Of a stretch of 64,000 bases of DNA, positions 1 through 10,010 are shown one piece after another. The first letter of the stretch is position 1; each line of letters opens with the position of its first letter. A program made the position numbers and the translations under genes. The notes under the pieces were generated by a model. The model saw only the letters and a list, made by a program, of their open reading frames with translations. It was not told the DNA's origin and made no database searches. Source of the stretch: Acidobacteriaceae bacterium (GTDB lineage: Bacteria; Acidobacteriota; Terriglobia; Terriglobales; Acidobacteriaceae); NCBI GenBank assembly GCA_030039035.1, contig JASHQQ010000354.1, forward strand, positions 1-64,000, written 5' to 3'.

Positions 1-73
1 GCGGGGGCTGTCCTATGGGCGTTCAACGAACCGTTGAAACGGGACCGTGCTGGACTGCGGCATAGGCCGAATC

Positions 74-304
74 ATGAACAACGGGAATCAGCCCGCGACG
101 AAAGCCGATGTCGAGACACTGCGCGAGCAGATCCGCGACTCCGCGACCAAGCTCCTGACCGCGCTCTATGACTTTGCCAAGGTCAACCAGGCCCGCCTGT
201 CCGAATTGGAGGGCACTGACGCCGTCCTCAAGCGCCGCCTCGGGAGCATTGAAGATCGATTGCCCGAAGTCGAGAAGCGCCTGAACATGCCGCCGGCTGC
301 ATAG
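74..304 (+). CDS. hypothetical protein, small coiled-coil-like
   Basis: ORF track 47..304; internal ATG (MNNGNQPATKADVETLREQI...) is the more plausible start; charged heptad-like sequence. Confidence 0.5.
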   Translation: MNNGNQPATKADVETLREQIRDSATKLLTALYDFAKVNQARLSELEGTDAVLKRRLGSIEDRLPEVEKRLNMPPAA

Positions 305-361
305 TTCCGACGCACAGCTCGTGCCTCCTTAATCGACAACAACCGCAAAACGAGCCGGATG

Positions 362-2302
362 CTAGAGAACAACGCGTGTGTCGTCCTGCCTGCGCGTAAT
401 GCGCTCGCGATCGAGATACTCCAGCAGCGGAATGGCGTATTTGCGCGAAACGCCGGCGAGTTGCTTGAAGCGCGCGACGTCGAGCGGCTGACCGTGAAGC
501 GCGCGAACGGTTTCTTTCAATCCCTCCGCAGCCCGGCGGTGCACGAAGAGCGAATCGCTGCCCAGCCGCACCAGGACTTTTTCCCGCAGAAGCAGCGTGA
601 TGAGCCGGCGCATCTCCGCGGGCGGGATCTCCAATCGCGCCGCCAGTTCCTCCCCGGACGGAGCGCCCAAGCCGGCGCTCTCAAAGGCCGCTTCAATGGC
701 TGCGAGTCGCGCCGCCTCGATGCCGGATCGGTCGCCGCCACCGATCGTTTCAATCGATTCGTTGCGCAGGCGAAGCTTGCCCTCGCTCTCGAGCCACCTC
801 AGAACAAGATCGAAGACTTCCCCGGCCAGGTGCGTTTGACTCTTCAACTCCGACTGCTTCAGCGCGCAGGTCGCGGTACTCTTCACACGGCGCTCAAACT
901 CGCTTTGCACGAGTACTGCCGCGGCATCGAGCGCGTCACGCGAGAGCAGCAGATCGCCCGGGAGCAGAGAAACTCGCCCGGCTTCGATTGCCCCGGCGAG
1001 ACCCGCGAGTAGCACATCGGATTTCATTCCGGTTTCCACCGCAAGCACTCGCAATGCGATTCCCGCCGTTCCGCGGCGCGCGATGCGCAATCCGATCTGC
1101 TCTTCCGGAGCGGCATTCCGCAATTCCTGCAGCCACGCGTGACAGGCCGATCTTTTCAGCCGTGCGACGGGACGCACATCGAGAATGCGCCCTCCGCCCA
1201 CGGTAAACAGCGGCGTGCCCTGGCGAATCACGAATCGGTCGCCGGGAAGGAGCACGACCGGCCGGCTCAACCGGAATCGCGCCAGGCGGCTCGTGCCGGG
1301 CGCAACCGCCTGGTACCCGTAGAGCGAAACCGCCGCCATGCACTCCGATGCGAAGGCATGAAAGTGAACGGCGGCACGATGCTTCAACGACGGCGCGGCG
1401 GGCAAGAGCTCAACCGCGGCGTCCACCCATTCGACCGCGGCGATCGATCCCGGCTCAACGAGGGTATCGCCGCGCTGCAACTCCGCGACCTCGACGCCGG
1501 CAAGATTGAGTGCCACGCGCGTGCCGGCCACGACAGTTTGCAGGGCATGGCCGTGGACCTGAATTCCGCGGATTTTCGCGCTGCGCTGGCCCGGCTCGAT
1601 TGCGACCGATTGCCCTGTTTTGAGCGAGCCCGAGATCAGCGTTCCCGTGACGACGGTTCCGAAGCCCTTCATGGCAAACGCCCGATCGATCGGTAGCCTG
1701 GCGAGCGAACCGGCATTGCGTGCGGGGATGCGCGCCGCCAACGCAATCAGCGCCTGGCGCAGCGCATCCATTCCCGCGCCGGAATGCGCACTGACCGGAA
1801 CGATCGGCGCGGTCTTTGGGTCGAGGAATGTGCCGGCAAGGAATTGCGCGACTGCACGGCGCGCCGTGTTCCATCGCGCATCGCTGACCGCATCGATTTT
1901 TGTGAGCACGGTAAGACCGTGCTCGATGCCGAGCAGGGAGCAGATGGCGAGATGTTCTTCGGTCTGCGGCTTGACGCCTTCCTCGGCGGAGACGACGAGC
2001 AGGACCGCATCGATGCCGCCGGCGCCGGCGAGCATGTTTCGGACAAACTGCGCGTGACCGGGAACGTCGATGAACCCGATCAGCAGCGGACCCGAATCGG
2101 CCAGGCGGGCCTGCATGGATGCAAATCCCAGATCGACCGTGATGCCGCGGCGCTTTTCTTCCGGCAGGCGATCGGTGTCAACGCCGGTGAGCGCGCGAAT
2201 GAGCGCGGTCTTGCCATGGTCGATGTGGCCGGCCGTGCCGATCACCACGGACCTGGGCGGCCCGACTGCCGCCGGCGATTGTGGCGAGGGCTGCGTGGTC
2301 AT
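362..2302 (-). CDS. selB: selenocysteine-specific translation elongation factor SelB
   Basis: [41 protein letters not shown]-domain, [16 protein letters not shown]-terminal winged-helix region; ATG at 2302 overlaps selA stop; the longer ORF (to 2818) is a shadow of selA. Confidence 0.95.
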   Translation of the reverse strand: MTTQPSPQSPAAVGPPRSVVIGTAGHIDHGKTALIRALTGVDTDRLPEEKRRGITVDLGFASMQARLADSGPLLIGFIDVPGHAQFVRNMLAGAGGIDAVLLVVSAEEGVKPQTEEHLAICSLLGIEHGLTVLTKIDAVSDARWNTARRAVAQFLAGTFLDPKTAPIVPVSAHSGAGMDALRQALIALAARIPARNAGSLARLPIDRAFAMKGFGTVVTGTLISGSLKTGQSVAIEPGQRSAKIRGIQVHGHALQTVVAGTRVALNLAGVEVAELQRGDTLVEPGSIAAVEWVDAAVELLPAAPSLKHRAAVHFHAFASECMAAVSLYGYQAVAPGTSRLARFRLSRPVVLLPGDRFVIRQGTPLFTVGGGRILDVRPVARLKRSACHAWLQELRNAAPEEQIGLRIARRGTAGIALRVLAVETGMKSDVLLAGLAGAIEAGRVSLLPGDLLLSRDALDAAAVLVQSEFERRVKSTATCALKQSELKSQTHLAGEVFDLVLRWLESEGKLRLRNESIETIGGGDRSGIEAARLAAIEAAFESAGLGAPSGEELAARLEIPPAEMRRLITLLLREKVLVRLGSDSLFVHRRAAEGLKETVRALHGQPLDVARFKQLAGVSRKYAIPLLEYLDRERITRRQDDTRVVL

Positions 2303-3783
2303 GGCAGGCTGCGCGCCTCGTCGACGAGCCTCGGCTCCGCGAGCCGCAAGCCATTCAACGCTTCGATCAATGCCTCGTCGGATACCGGATCGACGGTGCG
2401 CAGATCGAGCAGCACGAGATCGTCGTCGATTCGGCCCACGACCGCAGGATCGGCGCGACGCAGCGCGGCAAGCAGTTCGTCCGCGCAAAGATGGGCATGC
2501 TTCAGTGAGACGGCAAAGCTGCCGAGCCGGGCGCGCGGAGCCGAGCCGCCGCCGATGACGCTCTCGACCGGAACCACGTCGGCCTTCAGGCCGGAGGCGC
2601 CGATCCGGCTCGTAACCTGCTCGCAGCGATGGCGGATCTGCGAAGCAGTCAGGGCCAACATGCGTTGAACCGGGATGGATTCGGACCCGCCCGAAAGATA
2701 AGCGGTCAACGTTGCCTCGAGCGCGGCATAGGTGAGCTTGTCCACACGCAGCGCCCGAAAGAGCGGTCTGCGGCGGATGCGATCGACAAGTTCTCTTTTG
2801 CCGGCGAGAACCCCGCACTGCGGACCGCCCAGCAGTTTGTCGCCGCTGGCCGCAACCAGATCGCAGCCTTCGCCGAGACTGTCATGGAACATTGGCTCGC
2901 CGTCGATGCCGAGGGGCTCGAGCGGTTCAACGAGCCCTGTTCCCTGATCGTGAAAGACGGGAATTCCGGCGCGCTTGCCGAGCGCAATCAACTCGCGCAG
3001 GCCAGGCTGCGCGACGAAACCCTCCATGCTGAAGTTGGAGCGGTGTACGCGAAGAATCAAGGCCGTATTTGGCGAAAGTGCCGTCTCATAATCCTCCAGA
3101 CGGGTGCGGTTCGTCGTTCCCACTTCCTTGAGCAGCGCACCGGATTCGGCGAGGATCTCCGGGATGCGGAATCCGCCGCCGATCTCGACCAGTTCCCCGC
3201 GGGAAACGATCACTTCCCTTCCCGCGGCGAGCGCATGCAATGCCAGGAAGGTTGCGGCGGCGCAGTTGTTCACCACAATTGCACGATGGGTCGATGCTGG
3301 ATCGGCGATAGCTGGATTCCTGCCGAGAATTGCCAGAATGAGCGACTCCACATGAACGTCGCGGCTGCCGCGCTGGCCCGATTCGAGATCGAACTCGAGG
3401 TTGCAGTAACCGCCGGCGATCCGGGCCAGGTGATCGAGCGCCTGCCGGCTCAGCGGCGCGCGACCGAGATTAGTATGGAGAACGACGCCGGTGGCGTTGA
3501 TCACCGGCCGCAACGAAAAACGACGAGGCCGTATCAACTCGCCCGCGATCGCGACGGGCAAGCTTGCGATCGCGCCAGAAAGCGACTGCCGGGAGTGAAC
3601 CCCTTCTGCGATCTCATCCCGCAGGCCATCCAGTGCGGCGCGCGCGGCGTCGACCACGGCGTCATGCGATCGCGATAAAGGCAATTGCGCGAGAGGCTCG
3701 GCCAGCAGGAGATCGCTGACCGAAGGCAGCATCCTGTACAGCTCGTTGCGAGTGGACAGGTTCGATGTCGAATCGGTCTTCAC
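2299..3783 (-). CDS. selA: L-seryl-tRNA(Sec) selenium transferase SelA
   Basis: [41 protein letters not shown]-lysine motif; 4-nt overlap with selB. Confidence 0.95.
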   Translation of the reverse strand: MKTDSTSNLSTRNELYRMLPSVSDLLLAEPLAQLPLSRSHDAVVDAARAALDGLRDEIAEGVHSRQSLSGAIASLPVAIAGELIRPRRFSLRPVINATGVVLHTNLGRAPLSRQALDHLARIAGGYCNLEFDLESGQRGSRDVHVESLILAILGRNPAIADPASTHRAIVVNNCAAATFLALHALAAGREVIVSRGELVEIGGGFRIPEILAESGALLKEVGTTNRTRLEDYETALSPNTALILRVHRSNFSMEGFVAQPGLRELIALGKRAGIPVFHDQGTGLVEPLEPLGIDGEPMFHDSLGEGCDLVAASGDKLLGGPQCGVLAGKRELVDRIRRRPLFRALRVDKLTYAALEATLTAYLSGGSESIPVQRMLALTASQIRHRCEQVTSRIGASGLKADVVPVESVIGGGSAPRARLGSFAVSLKHAHLCADELLAALRRADPAVVGRIDDDLVLLDLRTVDPVSDEALIEALNGLRLAEPRLVDEARSLP

Positions 3784-3813
3784 GCCGTCACTCCGCTCTC
3801 ATCGTAATCCGCG

Positions 3814-4845
3814 CTAAGCGAGGACGATGCCCGGCTTTCCCGCCCGGACTCGTCCGACGATCGCGGCGGGCAAGGCCGCCTCGAGCAGCGAGGCGAGCAG
3901 ATCCGCGGCAGACTCCGGCGCCACGCTGATGAGCAACCCGCCCGATGTCTGCGGATCGTACATCAGCGCGCGCAGATCGGCGGCGATGCGGCTCGATGGC
4001 GCGTCGGAGACGATGCATTCAGCGAATTCGCGATTGGCACGCAGTCCGGCCGGGATCGCGCCGAGCGCAATCGCTTCCAGCGCGCCCTCGAGGCGTGGCA
4101 CCTTTTCCACTTCGATTTCGAGAATGACGCCGCTGCCCATCGCCATTTCGCGGCCGTGTCCCATCAGTCCGAAACCGGTCACGTCGGTCACGGCATGGAT
4201 TCCCTGGCGTCGGCAGAGAATCTCCGCCGCGGTCTTGTTCAGCGCCGTCATCGAGCGCACAGCGCCCTTCGCCCATTGTTCCTGGGCTTTGTCCTGTTTC
4301 AGCGCCGTGGTAATCACTCCCGTTCCCAGCGGCTTGGTCAGGATGAGCGTATCGCCGCTTTGCGCGCCGCTGTTGGTGAATACGCGGTCCGGATCGATGA
4401 GCCCGGTGACGGCGTAGCCGAACTTCATCTCCTCGTCGCGAACGCTATGACCGCCAACGATGGTGCATTCGGCCTCGGCCAGCTTGGCCTGGCCGCCGCG
4501 CATCGTCTCGCCGAGTACGTCGAGGTCTCCATCCTGCGGAAAGCAGACCACACAGAGCGCCGTCAGCGGATGGCCGCCCATGGCGTAGACATCGCTCAGG
4601 GCGTTGGCCGCGGCGATCTGGCCAAAGGTGAAGGGATCGTCGACCATGGGCGTGAAGAAGTCGATCGTCTGCACCAGTGCCAAATCCGGACCGATGCGAT
4701 AGACGCCCGCGTCGTCCGAGGTATCGAAGCCGACCAGGAGATTCGGATCGCTTGGCACAGGCAGACGGTCGAGCACGCCGCGCAGCGAACCGGGGGCGAG
4801 TTTGCTGGCACATCCGCCGGCCTTTACCTGCTGGGTTAGTCTCAT
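3814..4845 (-). CDS. selD: selenide, water dikinase SelD (Cys form)
   Basis: MRLTQQVKAGGCASKLAPGSL N-terminus, DDAGVYRI, TDVTGFGLMGHGREMA, DPQTSGGLL; the longer ORF start at 4980 lies inside tRNA-Sec and is rejected. Confidence 0.93.
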   Translation of the reverse strand: MRLTQQVKAGGCASKLAPGSLRGVLDRLPVPSDPNLLVGFDTSDDAGVYRIGPDLALVQTIDFFTPMVDDPFTFGQIAAANALSDVYAMGGHPLTALCVVCFPQDGDLDVLGETMRGGQAKLAEAECTIVGGHSVRDEEMKFGYAVTGLIDPDRVFTNSGAQSGDTLILTKPLGTGVITTALKQDKAQEQWAKGAVRSMTALNKTAAEILCRRQGIHAVTDVTGFGLMGHGREMAMGSGVILEIEVEKVPRLEGALEAIALGAIPAGLRANREFAECIVSDAPSSRIAADLRALMYDPQTSGGLLISVAPESAADLLASLLEAALPAAIVGRVRAGKPGIVLA

Positions 4846-4942
4846 CTTGATGAGGATTGCGATTCCGTATTCCGTCTCGCGAGCCAGTGCGCCCACGGCG
4901 CCGTGTAGTATCCGATTATAAATTGCCGTGCAATGCGCGGAT

Positions 4943-5037
4943 GGAAGTGCCTGGGTTCCGGTGATCCTCCCGGTCTTCAAAACCGGCGGTCGTCCTTCAC
5001 GGGCGACGGTGTGTTCGACTCACACGCACTTCCGCCA
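4943..5037 (+). tRNA. selC: tRNA-Sec (anticodon TCA)
   Basis: GGAAGTGC...GCACTTCC 8-bp acceptor, CCGGT-CTTCAAA-ACCGG anticodon arm (TCA at 4977..4979), long variable arm GTCGTCC/GGGCGAC, T-arm GTGTG-TTCGACT-CACAC, encoded GCCA end. Confidence 0.95.
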
Positions 5038-5045
5038 TCCCTACG

Positions 5046-5154
5046 GCAATTCCTGAGTTGCTGTGGCCGCTCGGGGTCTGTTCAGGGTCGCCGCTCCTTG
5101 AGGTCGCGTCGACTTGAGCGCGGCGGCTTCGGGATACAGTAACTCAGGAATTGC
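5046..5154 (+). repeat. dispersed ~110 bp repeat with terminal inverted repeats, copy A
   Basis: GCAATTCCTGAGTTGCTGT ... ACAGTAACTCAGGAATTGC termini; internal GGTCGCGTCGACTTGAGCGCGGCGGCTTCGGGA shared with copies B and C. Confidence 0.8.
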
Positions 5155-5252
5155 GCTAGCCGGCCGGCGAGCCCGCAGAGTGCCGGCGCCGCACAAACCT
5201 CGAAGCTCCACGAATCCCCTGGACCGAAGAAGTCGTCCTGGCCCGTTCGTCC

Positions 5253-6575
5253 TCAATCCATGGGCTGGCCTGTTCTGGCGATTGCAGAACCCGGATGGTT
5301 TCCCCGCTTGTCTTCAGCGCCGAGGCTCCGCAGGATGAGGTTCAGACGATCCAGACTGCAGGACCCATCGTTGCAGGCCGGCACAAAAACCGGGGCGGAA
5401 GACGGCGGATCGGCGGGAGTGAGCGGACGGGCCTCGCGCATCTGCGCCAGAGTCTGAGCGGTGTATTCCACCCGCACGGAGAAAGAACGATCGGTCTTCG
5501 AGCGGAACATCTCGAAGAGCAGCGCACCGCCTGGGGGCGTATCATCGCGCCTCCCGTCCACGATCCAGGTAAGGCCCAGCGCACCGGCGATGGCAGAAAT
5601 GTTGGTGTCGTGGCCGACAATCAGGAGCACGCGGTCGCCGGGGTTGCCCAGCGCGCCGGAAACGGGCTTGCCGCTGGCCGACTGTTCGAGCGACCTGTCA
5701 ATGGCATTCAGCAGGTGCGAGGCATATTTGCGGGCGATCGCCGGAGTTCTTTCGGAGAAATCGGCCGCGGCCGCGTGGAGCTGCAAAATCTCCCGCAGAG
5801 CGGGCTCGTCCATGCAGCCCCAGGCCAGGCGATTGCCACTCATGCCTTCGATGTACTCCAGAAGCAGATTTTCGGAAAGCGTCGAGGCAACGGAGATGGG
5901 CCCGCGCAGCGCGGCGAGATGGTCGCCGGAGCCGGCTCCCAGGGACGAAGGCACATCGAGAATCGAGGCGCGAGCCGCGTTTTCCAGCGGCACTTTTCCG
6001 CACCCCGACAGGATGCGATCGAGCGCCTCAAGCTCAGGCCTGTAGGCTGCGGTGAGATTGTCCGGATCGCCGCCGATGCGGCCGGCAACGGCCGAAACCG
6101 CCAACGCGCGCTCCTGCGCGGTCAGTTCCTCTCCGTCGGGATGAAAGAGCGTGTCGTCACTGCCCTCGGCGCGCGCGTGTACCGGCACAGTGCAACCGGG
6201 GAACATGCCCTCTGCCAGAGCGCGGCCGGTTTCGCGGGTTCTCTGGTCGGAATCGGCCACAATGGTCACATGCGCTGCATCGGTGCATCCGTCGGGAGCC
6301 AGCAACTGCTCATGGCTCAGCCATGCGCGATCGTAGGCGCCAAAGAGACGCATCAGTTCATAGCCATGCGCAGTCAGGTAACCCGGAGGAACATCCCATT
6401 GAGGCCAGGGCGCAGAGGAGTAGGCGCCGTACTGCGCCGTCTTCCCCGTAGGCGAGCGCACGCCGTGACGGGTGAGAACGATGACATAGCGAAGCTCGGG
6501 TTCTTCGCCGGCGGGAGATCCCCGTTGGGCCATTGCGCCGGAGCTGAAGAGAACCGCAAGAAGCAGCCATCGCAT
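5253..6575 (-). CDS. histidine-type acid phosphatase / phytase family, secreted
   Basis: signal peptide MRWLLLAVLFSSGAMA; RHGVRSPT and GHDTN motifs. Confidence 0.88.
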   Translation of the reverse strand: MRWLLLAVLFSSGAMAQRGSPAGEEPELRYVIVLTRHGVRSPTGKTAQYGAYSSAPWPQWDVPPGYLTAHGYELMRLFGAYDRAWLSHEQLLAPDGCTDAAHVTIVADSDQRTRETGRALAEGMFPGCTVPVHARAEGSDDTLFHPDGEELTAQERALAVSAVAGRIGGDPDNLTAAYRPELEALDRILSGCGKVPLENAARASILDVPSSLGAGSGDHLAALRGPISVASTLSENLLLEYIEGMSGNRLAWGCMDEPALREILQLHAAAADFSERTPAIARKYASHLLNAIDRSLEQSASGKPVSGALGNPGDRVLLIVGHDTNISAIAGALGLTWIVDGRRDDTPPGGALLFEMFRSKTDRSFSVRVEYTAQTLAQMREARPLTPADPPSSAPVFVPACNDGSCSLDRLNLILRSLGAEDKRGNHPGSAIARTGQPMD

Positions 6576-6664
6576 CGGGATTGGGCCTGTGTTCCGGAGT
6601 GAGAGCAAAATGGCAGACTGGCCAGAGAGAGAGGCGGCAAGCCGGTCTGTCGGAAGCGAGCTTG

Positions 6665-9538
6665 CTATTTTTCGCGCGTCGAACTCCAGCGCAAAGTGGC
6701 GCTGTAAGTCGGCTTGTAATACTCGCGCTGCGTCATGTACTGCGGGCTGCCGTTGTAAAACCCGAAGACCTCATTGCTCAGATTCAGCCCGTCGAATTCG
6801 AGGCTGAGCCCGCGATAGAGCCGCGCGCCTGCCTGCGCGTCGACCTGCAGGTGGGGATAGAAGTAATTATCGCCGAACGGTCCGTTGGGCGGGCCCGGTG
6901 TGTTGTTGGCGGGATCGGCCTGGCTGTTGAAGTACTGATACGCGTTGTCATTGGCGCCGTTGTAACTGATGCCCATGTGAACCGCATAGCGGCCCAGTTC
7001 GTATGCGGGCTCGATGTTGAATGCGTGCCGCGCCTGGCCGATAAGCGGCGGATCGTCCGTGCGGCCCTCGATTCCGTGCGTATGGGATTGCGTGTATCCG
7101 TAATTGGCCATCATCTCCAGGCCGCGCAGCGCTCCGGGCAGGCTGGTCAGCTTTTGCTGCCATGAAAACTCCAGGCCATAGACGCTGGCGTTGGCGGCAT
7201 TGATGTTTTGCGCCGCGAGATCGTGGTAGCCATCGGGGTTGATGGTTGCGTAGGGGACATAGACCGACACGATCGGATCGATCAGTTGCTTGTAGAAATA
7301 TCCGGCCTGGATCACGCCGAACGGGCGCAGCTCCTGCTCCAGCAGCACATCGTAATTGTTGGCGTGTGTCGCCTGCTCCGTGGGATCGCCAATCGAATAG
7401 CGGGGGATGGAACCGGCTCCGTTGTCGAGCAGGTAGGGGACAAGATCATACGGATTGGGCCGCGAGATTCCGCGCGCATAGACGGCGCGAATGGCCGTCA
7501 GCGGCATCACCTGCCATCGCGCCTGCACACTGGGCAGAGGATCGACGTAGGTCTGACTCGTGCTCGTGGGTGTGGTTCCGATCCAGTTGCCGTTGTTGTC
7601 CAGCCCGTCGCCGTTGGGTCCCGCCGCGGGATTCACCTTGAACCCGGATGAATTCACCTGCGTCGCTTCAAGCCGCAGCCCGGTTTGCAGGCGGAACCTG
7701 TTCCAGCCAACCGTGTTCATGATGTAGCCGGCCTCGATCCGCTCGATCAGGTCGAAGTTATTCGAATCCGACCCGACGTGCGTATCGATCACGTCGAGCG
7801 GAAACAGCGCCTGATTGCTGCCGAAATATTCAGATAACCGGTAATAGTCGGTGAATGGCCCGTTGTGATACGTGCCGTCGTAATAATGGGGATCCGCGAA
7901 GCCGCTCTGGAACTGGTCTGCGGTCGCCGCGCCGTTGTAGTCGTAGGTCGGCGTATACGCGTATTGAAATCCGTGGCTGTTGCGGAATTCGCCGCCGAAC
8001 TCCAGCGTCGCCGGACGCGAACCGAGATGGTAGGTCAAGCCCGCGCCGCCCCATTCCTGCAGATTCAGTTCCACGGCCTGACCTGTGGTCGTGATGAACT
8101 GGCTCATCGTGTAGTTCGCCAGGTTGAACGTGTTGTCAGCGGGACTGGAGTTGGGAAACAGGCAGACAGCCGACCATTGCGGACGATAAGGATCGGGCGC
8201 GCCGGCGTAGTTGCAGTTCGCCTTGTCAAAGGCCTTCAATGCCGGCGCCGATGTCCAATCCACCTCGGGATTGCCGCCGGAGTTCAACTCGCGGGAGCGC
8301 GAGACCGCCGATCCCCAGTGGAACCAGAGTCTGTTGAAGATGTGATTTCCGTTGATGGAAAACGTGCCGACGCCCAGATCGGGCCGGCGCAGCGACTCGT
8401 AGAACTTGGGCTTGTCGTTGGTGTTGACCTCGTAGTACCACTTGTCGCCCCAGTCCTTGAAGTCGGAGAGCATGAAGTGGGCGGCGAAGGTGGAGCGATC
8501 GCTCAGCTTGTAGTCCAGGCTGCTGGTGCCGCCCCAGCGCAGGCGCGAATAACGGTATTCGCGCAGGGTCATGCCGTCGTAGTAGGGGTTCGTGGTTCCG
8601 TCGGGATTGATGTCCGGCGAGGGTTCAATATCATTGATGCCGCGCCCGTTGTAATCGTACTCGGCGCCGGCAATCGCGCCCCAGCGCTGTTGCTTGCCGA
8701 ATCGCATGCCGGTTGTGAAATCGGTCTTCCCCATGTAGCGCGTTCCTTCAATGGGCGTATAACCCATCGTGGTGTCGATGCCGTAGAACGGGCTCGAACC
8801 CGCTGTCTTTGTGACCAGATTCACAGAACCGCCAATGCCGTCCGCGTCCTGGTTGGCCGAGAGCGTCTTGTTCAGCTCGATCGACTGCACCATATCGGCT
8901 GGGATGGTCGCGAGATTGACCTGGCGGATGGCGACCTCAGGAGCCGGCGTGGTGACCCCATCGATGGTCACGTTCGTCAGCCTTGGATCGAGGCCGCGCA
9001 CCTGGATGTAAACTCCCTCGCCTTCATCGCGCTGCAGGGTCACACCCGGCAGGCGGCCCGTGGCGTCGGCGATGTTGGCGTTGGGCAGGGCAACAATCTC
9101 GCTCTCGGGCATCACATTGACGATGTTGGGCGAAGTGATCTCCTCGTTGACGGCCTCCGTCATATTCTGCCCGGTCTCTGCCGTCACCTCGACTTCTTCA
9201 TTCCCCGTTCCTACCTGCAACACGACATCGAGGGTCGCCGATTGCCCTTCGGTCAGGCTCACGGCGCGCACCACCTGCGCAAAGCCCGACGAGCTCACGG
9301 TGACCGTGTAGTCGCCCGCAGCCAGGCTCTCAACCGTGAACTCGCCCTGTTCATTCGTATTCACCACAACATTCCCGGGTTGGACGAGTACGCGCGCATT
9401 CTGGATCACGGCGTGGGATGGATCAGTGACGTGACCGGTCAGAGAAGCCCGTTGCGTCTGCGCGTTGGCCGCGCCAAATGCCAGAAGAATGAGAACCATG
9501 CCTGCCAGGAAACCGGGCCATCCGACAAATCGAAACAT
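6665..9538 (-). CDS. TonB-dependent receptor with N-terminal carboxypeptidase-regulatory-like domain
   Basis: ASLTGHVTDPSHAVIQNARVLV..., plug domain ALPNANIADATGRLPGVTLQRDEGEGVYIQVRGLDPRLTNVTIDG, long beta-barrel. Confidence 0.92.
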   Translation of the reverse strand: MFRFVGWPGFLAGMVLILLAFGAANAQTQRASLTGHVTDPSHAVIQNARVLVQPGNVVVNTNEQGEFTVESLAAGDYTVTVSSSGFAQVVRAVSLTEGQSATLDVVLQVGTGNEEVEVTAETGQNMTEAVNEEITSPNIVNVMPESEIVALPNANIADATGRLPGVTLQRDEGEGVYIQVRGLDPRLTNVTIDGVTTPAPEVAIRQVNLATIPADMVQSIELNKTLSANQDADGIGGSVNLVTKTAGSSPFYGIDTTMGYTPIEGTRYMGKTDFTTGMRFGKQQRWGAIAGAEYDYNGRGINDIEPSPDINPDGTTNPYYDGMTLREYRYSRLRWGGTSSLDYKLSDRSTFAAHFMLSDFKDWGDKWYYEVNTNDKPKFYESLRRPDLGVGTFSINGNHIFNRLWFHWGSAVSRSRELNSGGNPEVDWTSAPALKAFDKANCNYAGAPDPYRPQWSAVCLFPNSSPADNTFNLANYTMSQFITTTGQAVELNLQEWGGAGLTYHLGSRPATLEFGGEFRNSHGFQYAYTPTYDYNGAATADQFQSGFADPHYYDGTYHNGPFTDYYRLSEYFGSNQALFPLDVIDTHVGSDSNNFDLIERIEAGYIMNTVGWNRFRLQTGLRLEATQVNSSGFKVNPAAGPNGDGLDNNGNWIGTTPTSTSQTYVDPLPSVQARWQVMPLTAIRAVYARGISRPNPYDLVPYLLDNGAGSIPRYSIGDPTEQATHANNYDVLLEQELRPFGVIQAGYFYKQLIDPIVSVYVPYATINPDGYHDLAAQNINAANASVYGLEFSWQQKLTSLPGALRGLEMMANYGYTQSHTHGIEGRTDDPPLIGQARHAFNIEPAYELGRYAVHMGISYNGANDNAYQYFNSQADPANNTPGPPNGPFGDNYFYPHLQVDAQAGARLYRGLSLEFDGLNLSNEVFGFYNGSPQYMTQREYYKPTYSATLRWSSTREK

Positions 9539-9582
9539 GATGTGCCTCCAGGCTGAGCCGCGCCACCTTGAGCGGCTTTACG

Positions 9583-9692
9583 GCAATTCCCCGAGTCGGC
9601 GTGGGCTTTCAAATCGTGTCCGGTGCCGTGCTCTCTGATGGTCGCGTCGACTCCAGTGCAGCGGCTTCGGGGCACAGTGGCTCAGGAATCGC
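9583..9692 (+). repeat. dispersed ~110 bp repeat, copy B (diverged)
   Basis: GCAATTCCCCGAG...GGTCGCGTCGACTCCAGTGCAGCGGCTTCGGGGCACAGTGGCTCAGGAATCGC; same core and termini as copy A. Confidence 0.7.
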
Positions 9693-9807
9693 GATAGCCC
9701 TCAGCTTGCGCGCCGTACCCTGAAGGCGGGCTGAACCCTTTATGACAAAGTGGTGAATTTGAGGCTACAGATCCGGATTCCAGCGACGGACTGGACGCCC
9801 TCAGCCA

Positions 9808-10010
9808 CAGTCCCTCCACACCGTCTTCATCCCCAACGGCGAAGGCTCCGTACGGTCCTCCAGCAGGACGACGCCGATCACTACCGCAAGCGGGAAACGG
9901 CGCCCACGCTCCCTGGCGCCAGGACCATGGCTCAGGATCCCGAACGCTACCTGGTCTACACTGTCGCCAGCCGGAACGGCCAGTTTGTGCTGCCCGAAAC
10001 CGGCCGTTGA
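9808..10010 (+). pseudogene. C-terminal remnant of a YVTN/YncE-type beta-propeller protein, frameshifted
   Basis: ...QSLHTVFIPNGEGSV in one frame continuing as TVLQQDDADHYRKRETAPTLPGARTMAQDPERYLVYT in the next; resembles the NGEGT(L/V)TVV...GARTMALDP segment of YVTN propellers. Confidence 0.6.

Noticed and set aside
4846-4980. N-terminal extension of the selD ORF
   Set aside because: The start codon lies within the tRNA-Sec gene; the conserved SelD N-terminus starts at 4845.
5295-6602. 435-aa + strand ORF opposite the phytase
   Set aside because: Antisense shadow; RHGVRSPT and signal peptide are on the - strand.
7865-9556. 563-aa + strand ORF opposite the TonB receptor
   Set aside because: Arg/Val-rich shadow ORF in high-GC DNA; the opposite strand carries clear receptor motifs.
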